Under the pieces are notes generated by a model. That model did not search any database. It was not told where the DNA came from and was given only the letters and a program-made list of their open reading frames with translations. A program made the translations under genes and the position numbers. Below are positions 7,609 through 16,181 of a stretch of DNA of 46,749 nucleotides, piece by piece; within the stretch, counting starts at the first letter, position 1; each line of letters opens with the position of its first letter. This DNA is from an uncultured Lachnospiraceae bacterium (GTDB lineage Bacteria; Bacillota; Clostridia; Lachnospirales; Lachnospiraceae). The DNA is taken from NCBI GenBank assembly GCA_910586725.1, contig CAJUJL010000023.1, positions 1 to 46,749 of the forward strand, read 5' to 3'.

Positions 7609-9627
7609 ATGGAAAAAAAGAGGAATAAAATTATTGATAAGAGTTCAGTGATTGCAGATACGATTCATGGACAAATTGCAATCAGTTCATTTGAGAAAGA
7701 TATTATAGCAACTACTTTATTTAACCGTTTGCATGGAATTCATCAAAATTCTACAGCGTATATGACATTTCCTGCAAATCGAACAAAAAGGGTAGAACAT
7801 TCCTTTGGTACAATGTATATATGCGGAAATATTTTTAGTAGTTCGATTTGCAATGCTTCTTTGGAAGATAATTCTAAATTTTTTAAAAAGGCGGAAGAAA
7901 AAGTAAAGGAAATAATATTATCTATACAAAATAGCAATGAATATAATTACAAATTGGGAAAGTTGATAAAAAAGTCAAATCAAAATTATAAGGATTTAGA
8001 TATTAAAGGAGGAATTTATGACCGCGTAATGCCTGGATATTTAGAAAATGAACAGCAGAAGTTGTTTGTTATATTGTTTGAAGCAATTCGGATTTCGGCT
8101 CTTCTTCATGATGTGGGGCATCCACCATTTAGCCATATTACAGAATTTGCTTTAGTAAATGTATATAAGAGAGTACAAAAAGAAAATATAGAAAATAAAT
8201 CCGTTGAGGAATTTAAAAATATTATTGGGATTTTTTTTGATAACGATCTGGAACTACATGAAGAGATGGGAAACCATATTACAAAAACACTATTTCATGA
8301 CGCGATTGAAGATATTGATCAAGAACAAGCAAAAAACGACAAGGTTTATAACGAGCAGTTATTTCGTCTGATTGTTAGTGAGATGGTTTTAAATATTTTA
8401 AACGAAAAAGATACATTTTATACAGATCTGCACAGTGTCGTATCAGGAACATTAGATGGAGACAGACTGGATTATGTTTCCAGGGATATGATAAATTCAG
8501 GATTCAGCGTAGGCATGATAGAGTATGAAAGGCTGACTTCGAGCATGAAGCTTGTGTTTACGACTGTAGGCAAAGAGGAGCGTTTTGTATTTTGTCCATG
8601 TATAAGCGTAATTAATACAATAGAGGATTTTTTGATAAGAAGGTGGAATCTGTATTGTAGTATTATTTATCATCACCACGTAATTAAGACGGACTATCTG
8701 CTTCAAACGAGTATTGAAGAGATTGCGTATAATTATTTATGGAACGATGAGGGCAGACAGGTTGAGGAAGAAGGTGATTACCAATATATTCTGCCTTATG
8801 ATATCTCGGGTCTTTGGAAAGCGATAAAACATCAAACTTCTCCATTAGAATGGGGATATTCTATTAACCAATGGGATGACGCATGGCTGACAGCTATTTT
8901 AAAAAAGGCATATTTTGAAAAAATTATAAAAGAATCTACTTGTTTATGCAAAATGTTAACAGAATTATTAACAAATAAAAGAAGATTTGTATCATTGGTT
9001 AAGAGAAAAGAAGAATTTGGTGTGATAGACAAGGCTGTTGCGATTGGGATTTTGCAACGGGAAAAAGATGTCCGTGACGCAGTTCTCCAGATTAAGTCAA
9101 AAAAGTCGACAGTTAGTAAAGATACCGGAATAGAAATAGATGAATTTTTAAAAAATATAGAGATCTTGCTGGAGAAGTCGAAAGATTACAGCCAGAATGG
9201 AAGCTTGACAAATAATGATGGATTTTTGCTCGTTTTTATCAGCAATAAGTTGTTGTCATATAAGAGGGACAGAGATGTATTGCAGGAGATTGTTTCTGAT
9301 GTTATAAAAGAGCAGTATGGCACAGAGTGTTTTGTTGTGTTTAAAACTCCTAAAACAGGTACAAAAAAGAATCTATACATCTATAAAAAATATTATGAAA
9401 ATCCAAAGGATCAGTTGGTTTGTTTAAATGAAGTTTCGAGTATTAGCAGAATGTTAGAAAATAATCGTAATTTTAATCCTTTCTTTTATATATACATGGA
9501 TATAGAAAAAATTTCTTCAAAGCAATTTGATTTTACAGCTGAACGGAAAAAGATTGGAACTTGTATTTCTGAAAGTATCTGTAAATATATTATTGATTTT
9601 ATTGGCAATATATCAAAAAATAATTAA
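7609..9627 (+). CDS. HD-domain phosphohydrolase (dNTPase/SAMHD1-like), probably acquired
   Basis: The 672-aa product is a metal-dependent phosphohydrolase of the HD superfamily, nearest to the dGTPase/SAMHD1-like group. The metal-binding set is visible: RVEHS near residue 63, LLHDVGHPPFSH near 165-176, LHEEMGNH near 220, and GTLDGDRLDYVSRD near 281-294, then HHHVIKTDYLL. The last ~250 residues form an uncharacterised Lys-rich extension. An in-frame TTG at 7597 with GAGG upstream is an alternative start. The gene is far more AT-rich than its neighbours and uses A/T-ending codons, which suggests transfer. Some family members deplete dNTPs during phage infection, so a defence role is plausible but only inferred. 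Confidence 0.82.
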   Translation: MEKKRNKIIDKSSVIADTIHGQIAISSFEKDIIATTLFNRLHGIHQNSTAYMTFPANRTKRVEHSFGTMYICGNIFSSSICNASLEDNSKFFKKAEEKVKEIILSIQNSNEYNYKLGKLIKKSNQNYKDLDIKGGIYDRVMPGYLENEQQKLFVILFEAIRISALLHDVGHPPFSHITEFALVNVYKRVQKENIENKSVEEFKNIIGIFFDNDLELHEEMGNHITKTLFHDAIEDIDQEQAKNDKVYNEQLFRLIVSEMVLNILNEKDTFYTDLHSVVSGTLDGDRLDYVSRDMINSGFSVGMIEYERLTSSMKLVFTTVGKEERFVFCPCISVINTIEDFLIRRWNLYCSIIYHHHVIKTDYLLQTSIEEIAYNYLWNDEGRQVEEEGDYQYILPYDISGLWKAIKHQTSPLEWGYSINQWDDAWLTAILKKAYFEKIIKESTCLCKMLTELLTNKRRFVSLVKRKEEFGVIDKAVAIGILQREKDVRDAVLQIKSKKSTVSKDTGIEIDEFLKNIEILLEKSKDYSQNGSLTNNDGFLLVFISNKLLSYKRDRDVLQEIVSDVIKEQYGTECFVVFKTPKTGTKKNLYIYKKYYENPKDQLVCLNEVSSISRMLENNRNFNPFFYIYMDIEKISSKQFDFTAERKKIGTCISESICKYIIDFIGNISKNN

Positions 9628-9649
9628 CTAATAGTAAGAATACAAAATA

Positions 9650-9678
9650 TTGACTTTGGGATAAAAGATCACTATAAT
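9650..9678 (+). promoter_or_regulatory. Consensus sigma-A promoter of the 78-aa gene
   Basis: TTGACT, a 17-bp spacer and TATAAT lie 29 bases before the ATG at 9708. This supports the small frame as a real, independently transcribed gene. Confidence 0.7.
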
Positions 9679-9707
9679 GAAAAACAATAAAAGCAGGAGG
9701 GAATCTT

Positions 9708-9944
9708 ATGTGTGTTGTATATATGGATTTGTCTAAGGAGGAGAATTTAGATTTTGCTATTTATAATTTAATTCTTCAGCAAGGTAAAAATGAGTTTTCG
9801 GAAGATTGTATTATTAATCAGCTGAAAACATATCAGGGGATTCCCGATCTAATAGAATTGGAAAAAAGTGTTAGAAGATTTTTGCATTTTTGGGTAGAAA
9901 GAGAATTATTGCAGCAGCATTGGGATATGTATTCTCTTATTTAA
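9708..9944 (+). CDS. Small protein of unknown function, possibly winged-helix
   Basis: The 78-aa product has no signal peptide or membrane segment. Its second half (IELEKSVRRFLHFWVEREL, then a Tyr-Ser-Leu end) looks like the recognition helix and wing of a small winged-helix domain, but this is only pattern resemblance. A strong ribosome binding site (GCAGGAGGG) and a consensus promoter precede it, and a hairpin terminator follows at 9978. It is AT-rich like the HD gene upstream and probably arrived with it. It might be a regulator or accessory factor for the HD protein, but it is transcribed separately. Confidence 0.65.
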   Translation: MCVVYMDLSKEENLDFAIYNLILQQGKNEFSEDCIINQLKTYQGIPDLIELEKSVRRFLHFWVERELLQQHWDMYSLI

Positions 9945-9977
9945 ATTGCTGTGTTTACATAAAGAAAAGCATCAAAT

Positions 9978-10012
9978 GGAGCTGTTACGCAATGTGGCAG
10001 ACTCCTTTTTTT
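9978..10012 (+). terminator. Intrinsic terminator after the 78-aa gene
   Basis: GGAG/CTCC and CTGTTAC/GTGGCAG form a stem with two G-T pairs and one bulge, followed by seven or more T. Confidence 0.75.
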
Positions 10013-10017
10013 GGTTT

Positions 10018-10165
10018 GCGCGCCATGGGCGCGCTCTAGCGGGTGAAAGTTGTGTGTTCTGCAAGCTGTTATCAGCTTGCCAGTGAAAGTCTGGTCAAGG
10101 TAATCGCCAGTGAGTCACGGAGTACGAAGGATATGAACTGGCATTGGCAGATGAATTTGACGGTA
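10018..10165 (+). ncRNA. Possible group II intron domain I remnant
   Basis: A perfect 7-bp hairpin (GCGCGCC-ATG-GGCGCGC) is followed by TCTAGCGGGTGAAAGT and later GCCAGTGAAAGTCTGG. In my recollection the hairpin-TCTA-RGGTGAAAGTCC arrangement is typical of the start of domain I in clostridial group II introns. No reverse transcriptase frame and no domain V follow, so if this is an intron only the 5' piece remains. The stretch fills most of the 390-base space between 9944 and 10333 and holds no gene. Confidence 0.35.
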
Positions 10166-10170
10166 AGTAT

Positions 10171-10222
10171 AGGGCTGCGGCATCTATGATTTTTTAATCA
10201 GGGATGCCGCGGCTCTTTATTA
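10171..10222. terminator. Hairpin before the methyltransferase gene
   Basis: AGGGCTGCGGCATC (10171-10184) pairs with GATGCCGCGGCTCT (10203-10216) over 14 positions with G-T pairs. A nested TGATT/AATCA pair lies in the loop and a T-rich tail follows. Confidence 0.65.
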
Positions 10223-10302
10223 TTATGTGATGTTTAATTACAGGTTTTGATGCAAAGACGGGTTGCATTTCTGCAAAATTTCCACACAAAAGCAACGGAA
10301 TA

Positions 10303-10311
10303 TGGTACACT
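10303..10311 (+). promoter_or_regulatory. Extended -10 promoter of the methyltransferase operon
   Basis: TGG followed by TACACT lies 40 bases before the TTG start at 10351. No good -35 box is present. Confidence 0.4.
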
Positions 10312-10350
10312 ACATTTGGCAGACAAAGGAAAATGCAAGGGGGAATACAG

Positions 10351-11112
10351 TTGGAAGCATACAGTGAATTTGCCGGGGTGTATGATTTGTTTATGGACAA
10401 TGTACCGTATGAGGCATGGCGGGACTATATTGTCGAAATATTGAAAAGCCATAACATCACGGACGGCATTGTTCTGGATTTAGGCTGCGGAACGGGAAAG
10501 ATGACCCGATTGCTGGCACAGGCAGGTTATGATATGATCGGCGTGGACGCTTCGGAAGAAATGCTTGCCGTTGCAATGGAACATAAGAGTCTGGATTCTT
10601 CGATTTTATATCTGAATCAGGATATGCGGGCGTTTGAATTATACGGAACGGTGAAAGCTGTGATAAGCGTCTGCGATTCTATTAATTATATCACCAAAGA
10701 AGAGGATCTGCTGGCCGTATTTCGATTGGTGAATAATTATCTGGATCCGGGCGGTATTTTTCTGTTTGATTTGAACACCCTATATAAGTACAGGGAAATT
10801 TTAGGGGAAACGACGATCTGTGAAAACCGGGAAGAAGGAAGCTTTATCTGGGAAAATTATTATGATGAAGAAGAGCAGATCAATGAATACGATATGACTT
10901 TTTTTATCCGGGAAGAAGACGGAAGATACCGCAGATACAAAGAAACGCATTATCAGCGCGGCTACTCCATAGAAACGGTTCAGACACTGCTGGAACAGGC
11001 GGGACTGGAATTTGTGGCCTGTTATAAAGAACAGACGACTTTGCCGCCGGAAGAATGCGATGAGCGGATTTATATGATAGCACGGGAATGTACAAAACAT
11101 AAGGGGGCATAA
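10351..11112 (+). CDS. Class I SAM-dependent methyltransferase
   Basis: The 253-aa product has the Rossmann-type SAM-binding core: motif I VLDLGCGTGKMTRLLAQAG near residues 39-57, the acidic end of strand 2 at IGVDASEEML, and an acidic segment near VCDSINYI, with DPGGIFLFDLN as the post-motif region. The substrate cannot be read from sequence; the closest look is to small-molecule Methyltransf_25-type enzymes. I prefer the TTG at 10351, which sits six bases after AAGGGGGAA; an in-frame ATG at 10333 lies upstream of that ribosome binding site. hslO follows after 2 bases, so the two are co-transcribed. Confidence 0.85.
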   Translation: MEAYSEFAGVYDLFMDNVPYEAWRDYIVEILKSHNITDGIVLDLGCGTGKMTRLLAQAGYDMIGVDASEEMLAVAMEHKSLDSSILYLNQDMRAFELYGTVKAVISVCDSINYITKEEDLLAVFRLVNNYLDPGGIFLFDLNTLYKYREILGETTICENREEGSFIWENYYDEEEQINEYDMTFFIREEDGRYRRYKETHYQRGYSIETVQTLLEQAGLEFVACYKEQTTLPPEECDERIYMIARECTKHKGA

Positions 11113-11114
11113 AA

Positions 11115-12002
11115 ATGTCAGATTATATGGTAAGGGCGACCGCGGCAGACGGACAGATCCGCGCATTTGCCGTAAATGCAAAAGAACTGGTGGAAGAGGC
11201 AAGAAAACACCATAACACGAGTCCTGTTATGACGGCGGCGCTTGGGCGGCTTTTATCCGGCGCGGTTATGATGGGGGCAATGATGAAAGGGGAAAAAGAT
11301 TTACTGACGATACAGATACAGGGCAGCGGGCCGGCAAAGGGGCTTGTCGTAACGGCGGATTCCAAAGGGCATGTAAAAGGTTATCCGCAGACGCCGGACG
11401 TCATTTTGCCGCCTAATAGCCAGGGGAAGCTGGATGTGGGAGGCGCGCTTGGCATCGGCGTTATGAGCGTTATCAAAGATCTTGGCATGAAAGAGCCCTA
11501 CGTAGGGCAGATTGAACTGAAAACAGGAGAGATTGCAGACGATTTGACGTATTACTTTGCGACTTCAGAACAAATTCCCTCTTCCGTGGGACTTGGCGTA
11601 TTGATGAATAAAAACAATACGGTCAGACAGGCCGGAGGGTTTATCATTCAGCTGATGCCGTTTACAGACGAAGAGACGATCGGAAAATTAGAAGCAAGAA
11701 TTGCAGAACTGGCTTCCGTTACGGCGCTGCTTCAAAAAGACGGTACGCCGGAAATGCTGTTGAAAGAAGTATTGGGAGAGATTCCCTTTGAAGTGACAGA
11801 TACCATTCCGGTTCGGTTTTGCTGTGATTGTTCCAAAGAGCGCATATCAAAATCTCTGGCTACCATTGGCAAAAAAGACCTGGATGAAATGATTGCGGGC
11901 GGCGAGGGCATTGAGGTGAAATGCCATTTCTGCAACACCGATTACAAGTTCGACACAAACGAACTCAAGGCGATCGCTCAAGGCGGCGCCAGTGTGCGTT
12001 AG
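11115..12002 (+). CDS. hslO: Redox-regulated chaperone Hsp33
   Basis: Hsp33 is a cytoplasmic holdase that switches on when its zinc-bound cysteines oxidise. The 295-aa product has the usual length. It ends in the redox domain with FCCDCS near 236-241 and KCHFCNTDY near 268-276, supplying the CxC and CxxC zinc ligands. The N-terminal domain shows the family pattern VRATAADGQIRAFAV and GRLLSGAVMMGAMMKG. It starts two bases after the methyltransferase gene with AAGGGGGC upstream. Confidence 0.96.
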   Translation: MSDYMVRATAADGQIRAFAVNAKELVEEARKHHNTSPVMTAALGRLLSGAVMMGAMMKGEKDLLTIQIQGSGPAKGLVVTADSKGHVKGYPQTPDVILPPNSQGKLDVGGALGIGVMSVIKDLGMKEPYVGQIELKTGEIADDLTYYFATSEQIPSSVGLGVLMNKNNTVRQAGGFIIQLMPFTDEETIGKLEARIAELASVTALLQKDGTPEMLLKEVLGEIPFEVTDTIPVRFCCDCSKERISKSLATIGKKDLDEMIAGGEGIEVKCHFCNTDYKFDTNELKAIAQGGASVR

Positions 12003-12087
12003 AGGAAGAGACATTTGTACGGGAGTTATCCTGCAATCAGTCTTTTGCAGGACTGAAAGCAGAACAAAATAAAAAGGAGATTGGAAC

Positions 12088-14004
12088 GTGAAAGAAGGAT
12101 ATATAAAAGCAGCCGCCGTCACCCCCGATTTGAAAGTGGCGGATACCAAATTCAATACCGAGCGTATATGTGAAAAAATCAAAGAATGCGGCGCGCAGGG
12201 AGCGAAGATTGTGGTTTTTCCGGAGCTTTGCATCACGGGATATTCCTGCGGAGATTTGTTTTTGCAGGAGCTGCTGTTGAAACATGCGATGAAAGGTTTG
12301 AAAAAAATTGCAAAATGCACGGAAGGAACGGATGCGATTGTATTTGTGGGACTTCCGGTTTGTTATCGGGGAAAGCTTTACAATGCGGCGGCCGCGCTTT
12401 GCGGCGGTGAGATTTTAGGCATTGTGCCAAAGACATATCTGCCGAATTACAATGAATTTTATGAAGCTCGTTATTTCGCCAAAGGCATGGAAGAAACGGT
12501 ATATCTTGATATTGGAGACGAAAGCGTGCCGATGGGGCGGCGGCTTTTATTTACTTGTGACACAATGAAGGAGCTTGTGATCGGAGCGGAAATTTGCGAA
12601 GATTTATGGGCGCCGAACCCGCCGAGCATCGACCATGCCTTAGCCGGAGCGACGTTGATTGTAAATCTTTCCGCGAGCGACGCGGCGGCCGGCAAAGCGG
12701 ATTATCGGAGGAATTTAGTCTGCGGACAGTCTGCAAGGCTTATCTGCGGTTATCTGTATGCCGGGGCCGGAAACGGGGAGTCTACGCAGGACGTTGTGTA
12801 TCCTGGGCATAATATGATTGCGGAGAACGGTACGCTTCTTGCGGAGTCAAAGCGTTTTGAAAATGAAACCGTTTACGCGGCAATCGATCTGAAAAAACTG
12901 GAGGAAGAGCGCAGGAGAACGACTGCGTTTGAGATGGGAGATAACGCCGGAGATTATGAAGAAGTGGAATTTTCACTGAAAACGGAAGAAACGAAGCTGA
13001 CAGCAAAAATTGATCCGGCTCCTTTTGTGCCGGGCAATAAAGAAGCGAGGGATCAGCGCTGCGACGAGATTCTGACCATTCAGGCCATGGGACTTTTGGG
13101 AAGGCTTAAGCACACCGGATGCAAATGCGCCGTAATCGGAATTTCCGGCGGTTTGGATTCTACGCTAGCTCTGCTTGTAACCGTCCGTGCATTTGACCGT
13201 CTGGGGATTGACAGAAAGGGAATTCTTGCAGTAACCATGCCCGGATTTGGAACGACGGACCGAACGTATGCGAATGCGTGGAATATGATGAAGCGGCTTG
13301 GCGTTACCGGTTTGGAGGTGTCGATCAAAGATGCCGTAAACGTTCATTTCCAGGATATAGGGCTGGATGCGTCCAAACATGACGTGACGTATGAAAATGC
13401 TCAGGCGAGAGAGCGTACGCAGATACTTATGGATCTTGCGAACAAAGAAAACGGAATGGTAATCGGAACGGGAGATATGTCAGAGCTTGCATTGGGCTGG
13501 GCGACTTACAACGGGGATCATATGTCTATGTACGGGGTCAATTCTTCCGTGCCCAAAACCCTTGTGCGTCATCTGGTGCGTTACTATGCGGATACCTGCG
13601 GGGACGACGGTTTACAGGAAGTTCTTTTGGATGTGCTGGATACGCCGGTCAGTCCCGAACTGCTGCCGCCCAAAGACGGTAAGATTTCTCAGAAAACGGA
13701 AGATCTTGTGGGACCGTATGAACTGCATGATTTTTTCCTGTACTATATGATGCGGTTTGGCTTTGCGCCCGGGAAAATATTTCGATTGGCAAAACAGGCG
13801 TTTTCGGGCGTCTATGAAGAGGATGTGATTATGAAATGGCTGAAAAATTTTTATTCCCGTTTTTTCTCACAGCAGTTTAAGCGGTCCTGTCTGCCGGACG
13901 GGCCAAAAGTGGGCACAGTTGCGTTATCGCCGAGAGGGGATCTGCGCATGCCGTCGGATGCCTGTGCAAAAATCTGGCTGGATGAAATCGAACGTATGAT
14001 GTAG
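12088..14004 (+). CDS. nadE: Glutamine-dependent NAD+ synthetase
   Basis: The enzyme amidates nicotinic acid adenine dinucleotide to NAD+ using ATP and ammonia channelled from glutamine. The 638-aa product has both halves. The N-terminal nitrilase-type glutaminase has the Glu in VFPELCITGYSC, the Lys in VPKTYLPNYNEFYE and the nucleophilic Cys in GAEICEDLWAPNPPS. The C-terminal synthetase has the PP-loop GISGGLDSTLAL, GTGDMSELALGW and PVSPELLPP. Translation starts at a GTG preceded by AAAAAGGAG. The aldo/keto reductase gene starts 30 bases after the stop. Confidence 0.96.
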   Translation: MKEGYIKAAAVTPDLKVADTKFNTERICEKIKECGAQGAKIVVFPELCITGYSCGDLFLQELLLKHAMKGLKKIAKCTEGTDAIVFVGLPVCYRGKLYNAAAALCGGEILGIVPKTYLPNYNEFYEARYFAKGMEETVYLDIGDESVPMGRRLLFTCDTMKELVIGAEICEDLWAPNPPSIDHALAGATLIVNLSASDAAAGKADYRRNLVCGQSARLICGYLYAGAGNGESTQDVVYPGHNMIAENGTLLAESKRFENETVYAAIDLKKLEEERRRTTAFEMGDNAGDYEEVEFSLKTEETKLTAKIDPAPFVPGNKEARDQRCDEILTIQAMGLLGRLKHTGCKCAVIGISGGLDSTLALLVTVRAFDRLGIDRKGILAVTMPGFGTTDRTYANAWNMMKRLGVTGLEVSIKDAVNVHFQDIGLDASKHDVTYENAQARERTQILMDLANKENGMVIGTGDMSELALGWATYNGDHMSMYGVNSSVPKTLVRHLVRYYADTCGDDGLQEVLLDVLDTPVSPELLPPKDGKISQKTEDLVGPYELHDFFLYYMMRFGFAPGKIFRLAKQAFSGVYEEDVIMKWLKNFYSRFFSQQFKRSCLPDGPKVGTVALSPRGDLRMPSDACAKIWLDEIERMM

Positions 14005-14034
14005 CGGATCCAATCTGCGGAATGGGAGGTAAGC

Positions 14035-15213
14035 ATGCAGTATCGGAAAGACAGAAAAGGAAACGATTTGTCCGTATTGGGATACGGATGTATGCGTTTT
14101 ACAAGAAAAGGAAGCGGCATTGATCTGGAAAAGGCGGAAAAGGAATTGATGTACGCCATCCGCTCCGGTGTAAATTACCTGGATACGGCGTATATTTATC
14201 CGGGCAGCGAAGCGGCGGTGGGAGAAATTCTGCACAGAAACCACTGCCGGGAAAACGTTTATATTGCGACGAAGCTGCCGCATTATATGATAAAATCCGT
14301 GGAAGGCGCGGAAAAGGTTTTTCAGGAAGAGCTGCGGCGTTTACAGACGGATTATATCGACTATTATCTGATGCATATGCTGACGGACGTCGATACATGG
14401 GAAAAATTAAAAAAAGCCGGGATCATGGAATGGATCGAATCCAAGTTAAAAAGCGGCGCAATCCGCAATATAGGATTTTCTTATCATGGACATACGGAAA
14501 TGTTTCAAAGGCTGGTCGACAGTTATGACTGGGATTTTTGCCAGATTCAGTACAATTATATGGACGAACACAGCCAGGCGGGGCGGGAGGGCCTCAAATA
14601 TGCCGCGGCAAAAGGCCTTCCGGTTATCATAATGGAACCTCTGCGCGGCGGCCGGCTTGTAAATCTGCTGCCCAAAGGGGCAAAGCAGTTGTTTGAACGG
14701 GATGCATCCGGCAGGACGCCGGCGGAACTGGCATTCCGCTGGCTCTACAACCAGCCGGAGGTTACCTGCGTGCTTTCCGGCATGAATTCCATGGAAATGA
14801 TAACGGAAAATATAGAAACGGCAGAGAAAGGCACAGTCGGGCATTTTCTGCCGGAAGATGACGCGTTAGTTGAACTGGTAAAAGCGGAGATTCAAAAAAC
14901 CGTAAAAGTAGGATGCACAGGATGCGGCTATTGTATGCCCTGTCCCACAGGGGTTGATATTCCCGTGACATTCCGCTGCTATAATGAAATGTATTCCGAG
15001 ACAAAAAGCGGCGCCAGAAAAGAATATTTACAATGCACCGCATTTCGGCAAAAGCAAAGCAGCGCGTCTCTTTGCATCGGGTGTGGGAAGTGCGAGAGCC
15101 ATTGTCCGCAGCAGATTGAAATCAGAAAAGAATTGAAACGGGCGGTAAAAGAGCTTGAGACGCTGCCGTATAAAGCGGCGAGGAAAGGAATCGCGTTGTT
15201 TAAATTATGGTGA
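14035..15213 (+). CDS. Aldo/keto reductase with C-terminal 4Fe-4S domain
   Basis: The 392-aa product joins an aldo/keto reductase barrel to a ferredoxin-like end. The barrel shows LGYGCMRF, NYLDTAYIYPGSE with catalytic Asp and Tyr, IATKLP with the Lys, and YYLMHMLTD for the His region. Residues 290-380 hold two cysteine clusters, CTGCGYCMPCPTGVDIP and CIGCGKCESHCPQ, which bind 4Fe-4S centres. This fused form is common in anaerobic Clostridia and is thought to couple NAD(P)H and ferredoxin electrons; the substrate is unknown. GGGAGGTAAGC precedes the ATG. Confidence 0.93.
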   Translation: MQYRKDRKGNDLSVLGYGCMRFTRKGSGIDLEKAEKELMYAIRSGVNYLDTAYIYPGSEAAVGEILHRNHCRENVYIATKLPHYMIKSVEGAEKVFQEELRRLQTDYIDYYLMHMLTDVDTWEKLKKAGIMEWIESKLKSGAIRNIGFSYHGHTEMFQRLVDSYDWDFCQIQYNYMDEHSQAGREGLKYAAAKGLPVIIMEPLRGGRLVNLLPKGAKQLFERDASGRTPAELAFRWLYNQPEVTCVLSGMNSMEMITENIETAEKGTVGHFLPEDDALVELVKAEIQKTVKVGCTGCGYCMPCPTGVDIPVTFRCYNEMYSETKSGARKEYLQCTAFRQKQSSASLCIGCGKCESHCPQQIEIRKELKRAVKELETLPYKAARKGIALFKLW

Positions 15214-15234
15214 GGGAAGCGGACGCTTCCCTCA
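15211..15234. terminator. Hairpin at the aldo/keto reductase stop codon
   Basis: TGAGGGAAGC and GCTTCCCTCA form a perfect 10-bp stem with a GGAC loop; the first TGA is the stop codon. The T tail is weak. It lies between two convergent genes. Confidence 0.6.
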
Positions 15235-15248
15235 ATTGTATTGTCGCA

Positions 15249-15968
15249 TTAAACGCGTCTGAGCCGGTTTTGCAATGCAGTTCCGGATTCCCGGATATGC
15301 ACGAAGACATTGGAATAGACGAGAGTAAACAAAAAGACAGAAAGCACGATTCCGGTAATGACGTCAAAAACGGAATGCTGTTTTAAAAATACGGTGGATA
15401 AAATAATGCTGGTCATAATGAGAAAGGACCCATAACGAACCGGTTTGTTCTTTTTGAAATTTTCACTGTGCCAGACTGCAATATTGACGCCGACGGAATT
15501 GTATACATGGATGCTTGGAAACAGATTGGTAGGCGTATCTGTTTTGTATAAAAAGCGTACCATATCGGTAAATATATTGTCGCGTTCAAATGAAGCGGGG
15601 CGCAGATAGTGGCCGTTTGGATATACGGTCGAAATAATCAAAAAAACCGTCATTCCGATAAACAGGAATGCGCAGAGCCTGTAATATTCGCTTTTGTTTT
15701 TAAAGAAGAAATAGAAAATGGCAAAAGCCACATAAGCAAACCATAAAAAATATGGCACAATAAAGTATTCAATAAACGGAATCATATCGTCGATTTCCAT
15801 ATGGATCGTATGAAAATGGCTTGTTACTGTTTTTTCCAGCCAATGAAACCAGGGAAAATAAATCAGAAAATACAATTGTAATAAGCCATGCTTATATTTA
15901 TGGAAAAATGTACGAAAACTGTTTTTCCAAATATGTTGTTCTGCTGTTGAAACATTCACAATATTCAC
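15249..15968 (-). CDS. PAP2 / inositolphosphotransferase-like membrane phosphatase
   Basis: The 239-aa product has about five or six membrane helices and the PAP2-superfamily active-site pattern: FPSIHVYNSVG in place of the classic PSGH motif, and LKQHSVFDVITG holding the second His and Asp. The PSxH variant and length point to the Aur1-like PAP2_3 branch, which transfers or removes phosphate groups on lipids or isoprenoid carriers. The substrate is unknown. It is monocistronic. The ATG at 15968 follows ATAACAGGTG, a weak ribosome binding site. Confidence 0.8.
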   Translation of the reverse strand: MNIVNVSTAEQHIWKNSFRTFFHKYKHGLLQLYFLIYFPWFHWLEKTVTSHFHTIHMEIDDMIPFIEYFIVPYFLWFAYVAFAIFYFFFKNKSEYYRLCAFLFIGMTVFLIISTVYPNGHYLRPASFERDNIFTDMVRFLYKTDTPTNLFPSIHVYNSVGVNIAVWHSENFKKNKPVRYGSFLIMTSIILSTVFLKQHSVFDVITGIVLSVFLFTLVYSNVFVHIRESGTALQNRLRRV

Positions 15969-16103
15969 CTGTTATCATATATATATTTATAGTATGCTGA
16001 TTGAGTAGGATTATAGCACAGGTGTTTTTCGCCTACAATCCCAAATTAAAAAATTTACGAAAATCTTAAGAAATGATTACGAGAATTTTATGCAAAGGTT
16101 TGT

Positions 16104-16131
16104 TTGACAAAGAAGCCAATGCCTGTATAAT
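16104..16131 (+). promoter_or_regulatory. Sigma-A promoter of the L,D-transpeptidase operon
   Basis: TTGACA, a 16-bp spacer and TATAAT lie 50 bases before the ATG at 16182. Confidence 0.75.
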
Positions 16132-16181
16132 AAAAAAGTGTACCAGATATACGGACAGGAAATCGGGAAGGAGTTGAATGT

